Below are positions 34,531 to 43,702 of a DNA stretch of 64,000 nt, piece by piece. Numbering within the stretch: the first letter of the stretch is position 1; the number at the start of each line of letters is the position of its first letter. The notes beneath the pieces are model-generated. The model was not told the origin of the DNA. It did no database searches and was given only the letters and a program-made list of their open reading frames with translations. Position numbers and translations under genes: made by a program. The DNA is from Candidatus Woesearchaeota archaeon (lineage in GTDB: Archaea; Nanobdellota; Nanobdellia; Woesearchaeales; UBA10216), in NCBI GenBank assembly GCA_016192905.1, contig JACPTG010000003.1, positions 1 through 64,000 of the forward strand, given 5' to 3'.

Positions 34531-34970
34531 CAAAGGCAATCCTTGATACAAATATTTACGGAAAAATGGTGGAGCTCGGGCATTCAGGCCTTGTCTTATC
34601 TAAACAGGATACTATTAGGGTCTATGGCAGCGAGTTGATAAGGCAGGAGCTTCGGCGAATCAGCAGCGAACAAACCATTCAGTACGAGGATAAGATAAGA
34701 AAAATCAGGATAGTTCTTCTGTCCATTTATGATTCCCTGGTAGGAGACAGGAATCTCAGCTTAACCCCTGCGATTGGCGCCCTGGCCGAGCAATATTATG
34801 AGCTTTACAAAAGACTTGAAGGAAAGGAAAAACATGAACAAATCATAAACGACTTCATAATAGTGGCCACAGCTACGATTCACACTCTGGAGGTTGTTTA
34901 TTCGGATGACGAAAAAACCATGTGCTCAAAGCGAGCCTTATTTATCAGCCTCCTAAGGAGGGGAGTTTAA
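34527..34970 (+). CDS. PIN-domain ribonuclease toxin (intact)
   Basis: 147 residues from a TTG with GGGAGGTGAG upstream. TKAILDTNIYGKMVE holds the first Asp, VYGSELIRQELRR the Glu region, IINDFIIVATATIH the third motif and VVYSDDEKTM the last acidic residues. It appears full length. Its 3' end overlaps the convergent mini-antitoxin by 4 nt. Confidence 0.8.
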   Translation: MTKAILDTNIYGKMVELGHSGLVLSKQDTIRVYGSELIRQELRRISSEQTIQYEDKIRKIRIVLLSIYDSLVGDRNLSLTPAIGALAEQYYELYKRLEGKEKHEQIINDFIIVATATIHTLEVVYSDDEKTMCSKRALFISLLRRGV

Positions 34971-35095
34971 GTATGTCTCCTTACAAAGTCCCGGATGATT
35001 TTCCGGCATATAGGATCCTTCATTACCTCAGTGGCCTCAGCCACCAGTTCCTCGCTGGATATTACCCGCCTTATTTCCTTCAATTTCGCAACCAT
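34967..35095 (-). CDS. 42-residue mini-antitoxin, convergent with intact PIN
   Basis: MVAKLKEIRRVISSEELVAE is identical to the start of the 2251 protein, while the second half (EVMKDPICRKIIRDFVRRH) differs. The toxin-facing half therefore varies while the promoter-proximal half is constant. The start lies in the 144-bp repeat. Confidence 0.7.
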   Translation of the reverse strand: MVAKLKEIRRVISSEELVAEATEVMKDPICRKIIRDFVRRHT

Positions 35096-35180
35096 AAAGA
35101 GCAAAAGGTGAGTTCTATATTTAAGCTTTTTGCAAGGCAATTCGTCATGTTTATATTCAACCTCAGCAGTAAACTGGCAG
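35037..35180. repeat. 144-bp promoter/antitoxin block, second copy
   Basis: Matches 2321-2464 with one difference seen by eye. Here the plus-strand gene behind it is a fibre gene rather than a PIN gene. Confidence 0.9.
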
Positions 35181-35197
35181 GAAAAGGGGTAAAACAG

Positions 35198-36879
35198 GTG
35201 AAAGGAAACGCATCAGCCGCAATACTGGCATTCGCAATACTCATAGCCCTCCTTCCGACAGCATTGGCAGCAGACCCGGGCCACCCTGCCAGCAGCATAG
35301 GACAGGCGACGTTCGAGACAGGCAACTTCAGCTTCACCGGGAACGTGAGCATAGGCGGAGGCGGCAAGCTCCTGCTCTTCTTTGACAACTCAACAGGCAG
35401 CCTTGGACTCGGCACAGTCATACCGCCAAGCAGCCCAACAGGCTACACCCCAGTCATAGTGCTGAGGGGAGACGCCACCGCAATCCTGTTCAACGACACA
35501 GACGCAGCCTCAGACACTTGGGCAGTGGCAGGCAATGACGGCTTTTCAATAAGGGACGAGAACGACCAAGCGACAAGGCTCTTCATAACAGACAGCGGCG
35601 ATGTCGGCATCGGCACAGTCAGCCCAATAGCGAAGTTCCACGTTGAGGGTGGCAATGCAACCATAAACGGCAACTTCAGCGTTGGCGGTGGCGGGACTCT
35701 GAGGCTGTTCGTGGATAACAGCAGCGGGAATGTCGGGATTGGAACTACAACACCAGCATCAAAACTGGTCATTGTAGATACTACCAATTCTGACACGGCA
35801 CAAACAATATTAAATCTTACGAGGTATCGTAGTATAATGCTGCTGGGCCTTTCATCTATTCAAGGATTGCAGGAGTTCAAACCGATGGCGTTCAAGATGA
35901 TGATGCAGATTTAAGAATTAGCACTATGAAGAATGGAGTTTTAAGTGAAGATATCCGGATAAGTGCTGGCAACGTCGGCATCGGGACGACGAGCCCGGCA
36001 AGGTTATTGGATATAAAAGGTGCTGGTGCGGGGGGTAATCAACAAGTACTAATTAACGCAAGCGACAACGGTGATGCTGGTCTGAGGTTTGAAACTCTTG
36101 GAGATGCTTGGCATATCGGTAAATCAACTTCTGGTAATTTCTTCTTTTATGATACAGATGGAACGGCTGACACGAGGATGGTTATTCAGAATAGCACCGG
36201 CAACGTCGGCATCGGGAGTGGGGAAACTAACCCTGCGACAACTCTGGAAGTGAACGGGACAATAAGGGCTATACGCACTATCAGCATACTTAACACCATT
36301 GATGTTGGCAGCGGTGCAACCATAACAAGCGGCGGGACTTACGGCGGCATGAACATCACTACAGACAGCGGGTTAACCTCAGGCCCGGCATTCTCAGTCA
36401 TAACATACCTCAACCCAGGAGGCATCTATAATGCTGCGCTGACAGTGACGGCACCGGGAAAGGTCGCTGTTTATTCCCTTGCTGCTGCGACTGCAAACAC
36501 CCTCTGTTATGACACGACAACTGTAAATGGGATGAACACACTTAGCACCTGCTCATCCAGCAGGAGATACAAGGAGGATATTAAGCCTTTAATCGTGGAT
36601 AAGAGTAAGGTGTTCCAGCTTCAGCCAGTCTCTTTCAAGTGGAAGGGTAGGAATGAGTCCGGCGTTGGTTTGATTGCTGAGGATGTTGAACCTGTAATCC
36701 CTGAAATCGTCGGATATTATGACGGCAGGATTGAAAGCGTGGAGTACAAGCTACTGACAGTCTACCTTCTTGACATTGTGAAGAAGCAGGATAAGACAAT
36801 ACAGGAACTTGAGCAGAAAAACAGGCAGGTAGAGAGTCGGCTCGCCAGGCTGGAAGGCCAATGCGCAAAGCTCTGCTAA
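35198..36879 (+). pseudogene. Fibre gene with S74 chaperone, split by a frameshift
   Basis: A GTG (in-frame ATG at 35147) starts a signal peptide (ILAFAILIALLPTALA, ADPGH) and a stalk with FSVGGGGTLRLFVDNSSGN and NVGIGTT repeats. The frame shifts at about 35834 and stops at 35914. The remaining frame is open from about 35836 to 36879 and encodes more repeats plus the S74 intramolecular chaperone (SSRRYKEDIKP, GVGLIAEDVEPVIPE) and a coiled-coil tail ending LARLEGQCAKLC. The shift sits exactly at the end of a roughly 165-bp block shared with 3835-3995 of the first fibre gene. Either a recombination error or programmed; a base-call error is possible. Confidence 0.75.
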
Positions 36880-37024
36880 GGGTCTGCAGCCGGACAGAGC
36901 CAAAGCATGCCAGGCTAAGCTGCGCCAGCTGCGCACAGTCTTGCCCTGCATTTTTCAGGCATAAAGTGAACTTGCAATAAGTATTTAAACCCTGTCTGCT
37001 TCTGCCGTGAACTGGTGAAGTGAA
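36880..37024 (+). repeat. Intergenic island element, copy 1, with shared promoter
   Basis: It follows the S74 stop and contains the ggtctgcagccg... segment, then cttgcaataagtatttaaac and tgccgtgaactggtgaagtg just before the RelB ATG. The agtatttaaa part is a TATA box. Related copies lie between most TA modules up to 50.7 kb. Confidence 0.75.
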
Positions 37025-37201
37025 ATGCCACAGGTAACGTTGGAGACAATCCATAAGGACTTGGAACTTATCAAAAATGAAATAAAACATATTAGAGGGA
37101 AGATAGCAGATGTTGATGCTGTCTTAACTGACGATGATATGGAATCGTTAAATGAAGCTGAAGACGATTTAAGGAAAGGCAGGACAAAGAAATTGGCCTA
37201 A
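37025..37201 (+). CDS. RelB-like antitoxin
   Basis: 58 residues: MPQVTLETIHKDLELIKNEI, then ADVDAVLTDDDMESLNEAE and a basic end. A helical protein one nt before a RelE gene. A near-identical copy lies at 49354, and the first 10 residues are also used by the antitoxin at 50719. Driven by the island promoter. Confidence 0.78.
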   Translation: MPQVTLETIHKDLELIKNEIKHIRGKIADVDAVLTDDDMESLNEAEDDLRKGRTKKLA

Positions 37202-37202
37202 A

Positions 37203-37460
37203 ATGTATTCTGTAGACCTGTCTCAAAAGTCCCAGAAGTTTTTGGATAAGCTTGATAAGCGCATGAGGGAGAGAATTGAAGAGAGGCTCAGGAATCTCTC
37301 GGAAAACCAGGTCCCATCGGATGCCAGGTTTATCTGCAGGGACAATAATGACAAAGTCTTCAGGTACAGAATAGGCGACTTTAGGGCGTTATATAAAATA
37401 AAGTTGCAGGATAAGATTGTTTTGATTACAAAAATAGATAAAAGACCAAGAGTGTATTAA
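37203..37460 (+). CDS. RelE-family toxin
   Basis: 85 residues. MYSVDLSQKSQKFLDKLDKR, then DKVFRYRIGDFRALYKIK and KIDKRPRVY are the beta-sheet core and C-terminal Arg/Tyr residues typical of RelE/ParE mRNA interferases. Intact. Near-identical to the gene at 49532. Confidence 0.88.
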   Translation: MYSVDLSQKSQKFLDKLDKRMRERIEERLRNLSENQVPSDARFICRDNNDKVFRYRIGDFRALYKIKLQDKIVLITKIDKRPRVY

Positions 37461-37463
37461 AAA

Positions 37464-37721
37464 CCTGCAATTGCTTTCTGCTGCAACCCCTGCAATTGGG
37501 CCATGCGGCTCGCAGGCTGATGCGCAAAGCCCTGCTAAGGGTCTGCAGCCGAACAGAGCCAAAGCATGTCCGGTTAAGCTGCGCAAAGTGGCGCGTAGCC
37601 ATGCCCGCATTTTTCCAGCCACAGCCTGTTTCTGAAGTATCCAGGGCTTTTTGGCGGCGGAATGTGGGGCAATTACAGAGAGCAGATAATTATTTAAATC
37701 TAGGCATGTTGCGATGGCAAA
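37464..37721 (+). repeat. Intergenic island element, copy 2
   Basis: It contains ctgctgcaacccctgcaa, a fossil of the S74 tail (ggctcgcaggctgatgcgcaaag), tctgcagccgaacagagcc, a T-rich gggctttttgg segment and a TATA box (ttatttaaatc) before 37722. Confidence 0.7.
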
Positions 37722-37925
37722 ATGGAAACTTTACAGATAAAAAAATCCGATTTCAGCAAAATTCTGGAAACTGCCGAGCTGCTGATTAGTGAAGTGGAGC
37801 AGGCGCTTTCTCAGGATGATATAGTTAAGGCAAGGATGGGAGATATAAAGGCCGGGAGGGTAAATGGCAAGAGTGAACAGGAACTTGATGAATACTTAAA
37901 AAGGAGAGGAGTCAAAATTGTCTGA
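37722..37925 (+). CDS. Antitoxin-like protein upstream of broken RelE
   Basis: 67 residues: METLQIKKSDFSKILETAEL, then KARMGDIKAGRVNGKSEQEL and a C-terminal EYLKRRGVKIV. The helical layout and the overlap with a RelE frame suggest a RelB-type antitoxin. Intact while its toxin is not. Confidence 0.6.
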   Translation: METLQIKKSDFSKILETAELLISEVEQALSQDDIVKARMGDIKAGRVNGKSEQELDEYLKRRGVKIV

Positions 37926-38214
37926 ATGGGTAATAAGAGCATCCGGATTTCTTTAAGGATTTACACAATCTCGGCAACAAGGACCTGGAGATTTTTTACA
38001 AGAAAAAGAACAAAATAAAGGAGAAGCCCATCAGGCAGAAACATCTTAGCGGCGGCCAGAATTGCTATAGGGAGCCAATAACCGGTAATATTAGGCTCGT
38101 GTATTTTGTGGAGGGGAAAACTTTTGGCTGCTTACAGTAGGCCGCCATGACAAGTCCTATGAGGAATTCAAAAAAAGATTATATACATTGCGAATAAGGT
38201 ACGGATTGAAATAA
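37918..38214 (+). pseudogene. RelE toxin broken by two frameshifts
   Basis: A TTG at 37918 starts LSEWVIR. A shift is then needed to reach EHPDFFKDLHNLGNKDLEIF and PIRQKHLSGGQNCYREPITG, and another near 38130 to reach LLTVGRHDKSYEEFKKRLY. Together they form a complete RelE-like fold. Two lesions in one gene argue for decay. Confidence 0.7.
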
Positions 38215-38461
38215 AACCTGCAATACAGGCAATTTCTCTCTGCTGCAACCCCGGCAGGGGGACAGATGGCTGAGGGGGCAATTGCGGGGAATATCGGGCC
38301 ACGCTTCGCAAAGTGCGCATAGGCATGTCCCGAATGTTTGGGATAAATGCGGAATCTGAAGCATCCGGGGCTTTTTTCCGGTGCGGAATCTGGGGCTCCT
38401 AAATGAGCTCGCAATAAGTATTTAAACCCCGCCTGCTTATGCCGTGAATTGGTGAAGCATT
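38215..38461 (+). repeat. Intergenic island element, copy 3, with shared promoter
   Basis: Contains ctctgctgcaaccccggcag, fossil gaatatcgggccacg, gaagcatccggggctttttt, and ctcgcaataagtatttaaac plus tgccgtgaattggtgaag before the HicB ATG. The same promoter thus drives HicBA here and RelBE at 37025. Confidence 0.75.
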
Positions 38462-38740
38462 ATGACTAAACAAATATTGATAAACGTTATTGTTAAGGAA
38501 GAGGACAAGGGATATTCAGTCATATGCCCCGAACTTAATGTGGCGAGCCAGGGCGAGACCTTTGAGGAAGGCATCTCCAACATTAAAGAAGCTGTGGAAT
38601 TGTATATTGAAAGCGCAGAGCAGCTTGGAATTTTTGATGAAGTTCTGGAGCAGCTGGGCATCTCAAAAGAAGACTTTGGGAAAGGGAGAATAATTCCGAG
38701 ATTGGTCACTGCAAATGTTCCAATAGAGATTGCAGTTTAG
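38462..38740 (+). CDS. hicB: HicB-family antitoxin
   Basis: 92 residues. INVIVKEEDKGYSVICPELN and SQGETFEEGISNIKEAVELY are the degraded RNase-H-like HicB fold. It precedes HicA by 3 nt. Confidence 0.88.
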   Translation: MTKQILINVIVKEEDKGYSVICPELNVASQGETFEEGISNIKEAVELYIESAEQLGIFDEVLEQLGISKEDFGKGRIIPRLVTANVPIEIAV

Positions 38741-38743
38741 AAA

Positions 38744-38923
38744 ATGAAACTGCCTGTTGTTTCCGGCGCGCAAGTTTTAAAATTGCTTCAGAAGGAAGGG
38801 TTCTCCGTTACAAGGCAGAGAGGCTCGCATGTTTCGCTTCACAAAAAATTCCCTGATGGGACTATGGCTTTGGTTGTTGTGCCGTTAAAAAGCGAGATAA
38901 AAGAGTTTATTGGTAAAATCTGA
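38744..38923 (+). CDS. hicA: HicA-family toxin, shortened
   Basis: 59 residues. MKLPVVSGAQVLKLLQKEGF and RQRGSHVSL carry the HicA dsRBD-like fold with the catalytic His. The C-terminus ends VPLKSEIKEFIGKI and lacks the KGTLLEIIRQSGL helix present in the gene at 50224, so activity is doubtful. Confidence 0.8.
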   Translation: MKLPVVSGAQVLKLLQKEGFSVTRQRGSHVSLHKKFPDGTMALVVVPLKSEIKEFIGKI

Positions 38924-38929
38924 AGAGTC

Positions 38930-39010
38930 ATGACGGCAATTTCTTTCTGCTGCAACCCCCGGCAGGGGGACTGGATGACAGACGGTTAAGCGTGCAAGGG
39001 AAGTGAAATA
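38930..39010 (+). repeat. Intergenic island element, copy 4 (5' part)
   Basis: ggcaatttctttctgctgca, a short hairpin cccccggcaggggg, and gaagtgaaatatcgggcaac, which here runs into a real fibre fragment. Confidence 0.65.
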
Positions 39011-39409
39011 TCGGGCAACCTAGGCATCGGGACGACGAGTCCAACGCACCTTTTGAACGTAAAAGGAAATGCTAATGTGTCAGGAAGTCTCCAAGTGGGA
39101 AGTGCTACAGGTGGCATATCAGGGATAGATTATACTTTAGCAAATAACGGAGATCAGAATCTGTGTTGTGATACTGGTAAGCGGGGATTAGTTATTCTAT
39201 ATGACAGGACAAACGACCAGACGTGTGTATTTGCCCTAGGCAGTTCTGGATACATAACAGAGATTGCTGATCCCAATGGCGTTTGCTCAACAACATCCGG
39301 AACAGCAAGCAACTCAAATTATTACCATTATTCCGCGGGGGATTTCCACTTGGAAAACAAGAGGGGAGTTACAGTCACTTATTCAATTTTTCAAATAGGA
39401 GGGCCTTGA
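39011..39409 (+). pseudogene. Fibre-protein C-terminal fragment without a start
   Basis: The frame begins SGNLGIGTTSPTHLLNVKGN and ends with a compact head (NGDQNLCCDTGKRGLVILYD, VTYSIFQIGG). No signal peptide or promoter precedes it. It shows what the shorter SGNVGIG fossils in the other intergenic elements derive from. An internal ATG at 39053 could start a small protein. Confidence 0.65.
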
Positions 39410-39410
39410 G

Positions 39411-39700
39411 CTACTGATAGTTAACAGCCTAATGGATTATAAGCCAGGCTAACTCAGGAAGGCCAATGCCACATCCTGCCAGATTTGTTGATGATAGCTA
39501 ACCTGTTAGCGGATAACCGAGCCCAAGCCTGCCACGCTTCGCAAAGTGCACATGGCCCCGTCCCGCATTTTTCAGCCACACCCTTTTTCTGAAGTATCAG
39601 GGGCATGAAACCCGGGCAAAATGTGTGCAAAAATGGAATTTAAAATAATGAAGAAATAAAGCAAGTTATAAATAGTTGAAGGTAATTCTAGAAGTAGGTG
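39411..39700 (+). repeat. Intergenic island element, copy 5
   Basis: Holds cacgcttcgcaaagtgca and gcatttttcagccacaccct, tctgaagtatcaggggca, then an AT-rich promoter stretch (aagttataaatag) before the VapBC pair. Confidence 0.6.
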
Positions 39701-39709
39701 GTGGGAAGA

Positions 39710-39904
39710 ATGGAAGTTTTGGAAGAGTTGGAAAGTAAGATAAGATTGGCAGGGATTACTCCTATAAAACAAATAGCAAGTATTAGATTAGGAACTAAGA
39801 CGCCGGCTGCATGGGATAGTTTGGCAAAGATAGGGAAAAAAATAAGCGATGGTTGGAAATTAAAGGAATCTAGCTGGCAGATTGTTTCAGAAAGCAGGAG
39901 ATAA
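39710..39904 (+). CDS. VapB-like antitoxin
   Basis: 64 residues from ATG 39710, after a GGTGGTGGG ribosome-binding site. EVLEELESKIRLAGITPIKQ, then GWKLKESSWQIVSESR. It ends 1 nt before the PIN gene. TATA box at about 39665. Confidence 0.65.
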   Translation: MEVLEELESKIRLAGITPIKQIASIRLGTKTPAAWDSLAKIGKKISDGWKLKESSWQIVSESRR

Positions 39905-39905
39905 G

Positions 39906-40328
39906 ATGTATTGCTTGGATGCAAGTGTAATTACAAACTCAGTTATTGAAAGGGAAGAGTATCACAAAGACAGCAAGGCTTTGTTGTTAAAAATCAGGAA
40001 TGAGAATATTCCGGTGGTGCTGCCTGAAATAATAGTGCCTGAGGTCGCGTCCGCTCTTTCTAGAGGAACAGGAAATGCCAAACTTTCTCTGCAATTTGCA
40101 GCCGAAATAAGAAAAATCCCCAACTTTGTTTTTATTCCGATTGATGCTGAAATTTCTAATCTCGCAGCAAAAATTGCGGCAGAAAATCAAATGAGAGGTG
40201 CAGATTCAATTTATACTGCAATTGCCTTGGTATTTAATGTTAGGTTGGTCACACTCGATACTGAACAGCTTAAAAAGTCCAAAAGCAGTGTTAATTCGGC
40301 AACGCCTTTTGAGGAGTTAAGAGAGTAG
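39906..40328 (+). CDS. vapC: VapC PIN-domain toxin
   Basis: 140 residues. MYCLDASVITNSVI (first Asp), LPEIIVPEVASAL (Glu), GADSIYTAIALVFNVRLVTL and the following D complete the PIN active site. Normal length. Confidence 0.9.
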   Translation: MYCLDASVITNSVIEREEYHKDSKALLLKIRNENIPVVLPEIIVPEVASALSRGTGNAKLSLQFAAEIRKIPNFVFIPIDAEISNLAAKIAAENQMRGADSIYTAIALVFNVRLVTLDTEQLKKSKSSVNSATPFEELRE

Positions 40329-40329
40329 G

Positions 40330-40640
40330 AGAGGCTATCATCCTGCAACCCCCGGCAGGGGGACTGGGGGCAAAGGGGCTAAAGGGACAGGGGAAGTGAA
40401 ATATCGGGCGACCCCGGCATTGGCGCCATGCGGCCCGCCAGGCTGGAAGGCTGATACGCCAGCCAATGCTAAGGGTCGGCTGCGGAACAGGGCCAACGCC
40501 AGCCACTCCGTGCTACGCCAGCTGCTCATAGCCATTCCCGGCTTTTTTCAGCCACAGCCTGATTTCTGAAGAATCCGGGGCTTTTTCGGTGCGGAATGCG
40601 GGGCATGGAAATAACCGAAAAATATAAATAGTATACTCCG
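40330..40640 (+). repeat. Intergenic island element, copy 6
   Basis: Complete-looking copy: cctgcaacccccggcagggg, fossil gaaatatcgggcgaccccgg, fossil S74 tail ggcccgccaggctggaaggc, ggtcggctgcggaacaggg, gaagaatccggggctttttc and tgcggaatgcggggca. Confidence 0.75.
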
Positions 40641-40666
40641 TAGTAGACTACTTACAGGTAGACTAT

Positions 40667-42040
40667 ATGTTCCTAAATAGAAAAGCTGAGTTGCAGGAGC
40701 TTGAGAAACTCTACGGGGAAAGCAAGCCAAAGCTGGTGATCCTCTATGGCAGGAGAAGGGTTGGCAAAACCGCCCTTCTTTGGGAATTCGCCAAAAAGAA
40801 CAAGGGGCTGTATCTTCTGGGAAGGCAGGAGTCTGAGGCAGAGCAATTGAGAAGATTCAGCGAGGAAATAGCGGAGTTTTTCAATGACTCCTTTTTGAAG
40901 GTGAACCCGCTTTCAGGCTGGGACGCTTTCTTCACCTATCTGGGAGAGAAGCTGTCAAAAAGCAAGGTTCCGCTGTTTTTTGACGAGTTTCCATATATGG
41001 TGGAATCCAACAAATCCCTGCCTTCAATCCTGCAGGACTACTGGGACAATACGTTTTCAAAAACAAGCGCTTTCATAATTCTGTGCGGCTCTTCGATATC
41101 AATGATGGAGGGCCTTGCAGGATACAAAAGCCCTCTTTACGGAAGAAGGACAGAACAGATAATTCTTGAGCCGCTTACCTTTTTCCAGGCAGCTGAATTT
41201 TTCAAGGGCATGAGCAGGGAGGATGCCGTGACGTTCTATTCTGTGCTGGGCGGAAGTCCGGCCTATCTGCTGGAATTCAACCTGGGAAAGAATCTGCTGG
41301 ACAACATAAAAGATAACATGCTCCAGCGGGCAAAGTTCCTCTACAATGACGTCATGTTTGTTCTGAGGGAAGAATTACATGAGCCAAGGAATTATTTCTC
41401 AATCCTTCATTCTGTTTCTAAAGGCAATGCAAAAATAGGCGAGATAGTCAATGACACAGGCCTTCCAAAGGGCACAGTGTCAAAATACCTGTCTGTGCTG
41501 TCTGACCTGCGTATCGTGGAAAGAAGAGTTCCAATCACAGAAAAAAGGATGCAAAACTCCAGAAAAGGGCTGTATTTCATTAAGGACAACTACTTCAATT
41601 TCTGGTTCAGGTTCGTATTCCAGAATATATCGTACATAGAGCAGGGCAGGATAGACAAGCTTGTGGATGAGCGCATCAAGCCTGAATTAAACGCCTATAT
41701 CGGAAGGCAGTTTGAAAATATGGCTTTTCAGTGGCTGCAAAAAAAATTCCAGTCGTATCTATGGGGAAGGTGGTGGCATGGGGATAAGGAGTTGGATTGT
41801 GTGGGGATAGACGAAAAAAACAGGAAAATAGCCTTCGTGGAAGTCAAATGGTCTTCTTTAACAGATGCGGACATCAATTCTGTGTTTGCCGAATTAAAAG
41901 GCAAATCACAATTTGTCAGTTGGGAAAGTGAAGGGCGGGCGGAGGAATTCATGATTATAGCAAAAGAAGCCAAGGAAAAATCAAATTTCAGGAATGTTTT
42001 TGATTTGGGCGACTTTAACCTCGGCAATGATTCTGGATGA
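40667..42040 (+). CDS. Archaeal ATPase (ATPase_2 plus DUF234)
   Basis: 457 residues. Walker A GRRRVGKT at residues 28-35, Walker B PLFFDEFPYMV, sensor CGSSISMME, then a winged helix (LPKGTVSKYLSVLSDLRIV) and the DUF234 region with a nuclease-like end (WWHGDKELDCVGID, AFVEVKW). A family expanded in archaea with unclear function. A TATA box (aaaatataaatag) lies upstream. A paralogue is at 46234. Confidence 0.9.
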   Translation: MFLNRKAELQELEKLYGESKPKLVILYGRRRVGKTALLWEFAKKNKGLYLLGRQESEAEQLRRFSEEIAEFFNDSFLKVNPLSGWDAFFTYLGEKLSKSKVPLFFDEFPYMVESNKSLPSILQDYWDNTFSKTSAFIILCGSSISMMEGLAGYKSPLYGRRTEQIILEPLTFFQAAEFFKGMSREDAVTFYSVLGGSPAYLLEFNLGKNLLDNIKDNMLQRAKFLYNDVMFVLREELHEPRNYFSILHSVSKGNAKIGEIVNDTGLPKGTVSKYLSVLSDLRIVERRVPITEKRMQNSRKGLYFIKDNYFNFWFRFVFQNISYIEQGRIDKLVDERIKPELNAYIGRQFENMAFQWLQKKFQSYLWGRWWHGDKELDCVGIDEKNRKIAFVEVKWSSLTDADINSVFAELKGKSQFVSWESEGRAEEFMIIAKEAKEKSNFRNVFDLGDFNLGNDSG

Positions 42041-42255
42041 GGGGCAATACCTGACAGGGCATATAGACCTTATACAGATAAGGAATGGGGCGATTTAAAT
42101 AATGGACTACAAGCCCTCTGCAGCCAAGGAGCGGCCTGTTGACCAGCTTGTCATTTGTGCTCTATTACTATGAGTTTTTCCCGCTGCGTGCCGTTTACCA
42201 GAAGCGGTAGCAAGTTTTATATAATAGTGAGCATCAATAACCTATAGGGATGTAA
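42041..42255 (+). other. Intergenic region with promoter and a degraded repeat
   Basis: About 70 bp (cctgttgaccagcttg... to ccgtttaccagaag) resemble 43330-43405 and may be gene remnants. A TATA box (gttttatataat) at about 42213-42224 serves the DUF433 gene. Confidence 0.45.
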
Positions 42256-42540
42256 ATGGCAAAAGTACTACAATCAAAAATCGTAAAAGACAAAATTATG
42301 TCTGGAAGCCCAAGAATAGCTGGCACTAGAATAAGGGTAAGGGATGTTGTGGAAAAGCATATTGTATTAGGCTACTCACCAGAAGATATAGCTGAAGCTT
42401 TCAATCTCTCCTTAGCAGCAGTGTATGATGCTCTTTCTTACTATTATGAATGCACAGGGGAGATTCAGGAAGAGATAAAGAAAGATAAAGAATTTGTGGA
42501 GAAATTCAGGAAAGATTTTAAACATGAAATTCTTAGCTGA
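42256..42540 (+). CDS. DUF433 antitoxin
   Basis: 94 residues. KDKIMSGSPRIAGTRIRVRD is the DUF433 core, and GYSPEDIAEAFNLSLAAVYD the HTH. It overlaps the toxin by 17 nt. Confidence 0.88.
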   Translation: MAKVLQSKIVKDKIMSGSPRIAGTRIRVRDVVEKHIVLGYSPEDIAEAFNLSLAAVYDALSYYYECTGEIQEEIKKDKEFVEKFRKDFKHEILS

Positions 42541-42847
42541 TGAAAATGTAGATTTACCCGCTGTAAGGGCATTAAAAAGATTAGGGGTAGATATAATTTC
42601 CGTCCATGATGTTGGTATGAAAGGATACGTGGACGAGGGAATATTAAATTATGCCAAAGAAAATAAAAGAGCAGTGATTACCCGAGATTCAGATTTCTTA
42701 AGGCTTGATAGGAAGGGTGCAGAACATGCAGGAATCATGTTTTTAACAGAACCGCTTGATGCAAGCAGACTTATCAAGGAATCCCAAAAAATTATCATGT
42801 TATTCGATAATTTGGAGAATACAGTTGTTTACATACCACTAAAATGA
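42524..42847 (+). CDS. DUF5615 PIN-like toxin
   Basis: 107 residues from ATG 42524. MKFLADENVDLPAVRALKRL and AVITRDSDFLRLDRKG are the acidic motifs. Overlapping start with DUF433, intact. Confidence 0.88.
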   Translation: MKFLADENVDLPAVRALKRLGVDIISVHDVGMKGYVDEGILNYAKENKRAVITRDSDFLRLDRKGAEHAGIMFLTEPLDASRLIKESQKIIMLFDNLENTVVYIPLK

Positions 42848-43450
42848 TTATCGGGCAACGTCGGCATTGGGGCGACCGGGCCGATAGCGCAGGATTTGCT
42901 GAAAAACGAACCCAGAACTTGTCCAGTCAGGCCTGAGGCTACTGTCAGGTTTCCGAGCTGTCCCAGTTGGTACTCGTGAAGGCAGTACAGGAGCTGAAGG
43001 CAGAAGTCCAAAAGCTGAAAATTCAGGCTGATAGAGGGCAATAGGGGCGGAATTCCGCAGGAAGCGGGCGGGCGTCTTTGCCCCGAATATTTCGGACAGG
43101 CCTGCTTTCTGAAGCATCCCGGGCTTTTTCTGTGCGGGATGCGGGGCATGCTGCTTTTCAGTTTTGCAGCTTTTTCCCGGAAGACTTTTACAAAAGCCGG
43201 AAATCCTGTGGCTTGGGCGGGATTTTTGCGGCTTATGGATGCGAGCTTTTATCAATTGGCAGGCATGGTATAACTCATCGCATATAGGGCCTTTTTTGCA
43301 TGGGAGCAGGCAATTACCAAGTTATGCAGAAAGGCCTGCTGACCAATTAACCATATATGCGCTTATTACCATGAGTTCTTTACGCTGCCTGGTGTTTATG
43401 AAAAACAACATTTAAATACTTGGGCAGTTTATTAGACTAAGTGGGAGAAA
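42848..43450 (+). repeat. Intergenic island element, copy 7, with fibre and S74 fossils
   Basis: Starts tatcgggcaacgtcggcatt (SGNVGIG), then IAQD, and in another frame VKAVQELKAEVQKLKIQA, the S74 coiled-coil tail. gcggaattccgcaggaagcg and gaagcatcccgggctttttc follow. A 70-bp stretch resembles 42110-42200. TATA box acatttaaata lies before 43451. Confidence 0.7.
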
Positions 43451-43702
43451 ATGGCCAATATCGAACTTAAGCTGCATGGTCTTCAGGATAAGCTGCTAGA
43501 CAGATTTGTAGATAAGGGGTTTGCAGAATCCAGGGAAGAAGCTCTAAGATTTGCTTTACTAAAGTCTGCGCTAGATTTAGGGCTAATTGACCAAAAATTG
43601 TTGGTTAAGGAAATAAGAGGGGATTTAGGCAAAGATAAAAAGCTTGTTCATGATATCCTGAAAGATATTAAGGAAATAAAAAATGAGAGCATTTTTGGAT
43701 AG
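43451..43702 (+). CDS. VapB-like antitoxin
   Basis: 83 residues. NIELKLHGLQDKLLDRFVDK, then SREEALRFALLKSAL is an RHH-like N-terminus followed by a charged toxin-binding tail. Overlaps the PIN gene by 20 nt. Confidence 0.75.
   Translation: MANIELKLHGLQDKLLDRFVDKGFAESREEALRFALLKSALDLGLIDQKLLVKEIRGDLGKDKKLVHDILKDIKEIKNESIFG

Noticed and set aside
2907-36879. Provirus, because of tail-fibre-like repeats and S74 domains
   Set aside because: No capsid, portal, terminase, polymerase or integrase gene was recognised, and the fibre genes have Sec signal peptides, which fits cell-surface proteins better.
43078-43415. Short plus-strand frames in the intergenic element
   Set aside because: The sequence is a repeated non-coding element; frames differ between copies and are not conserved.
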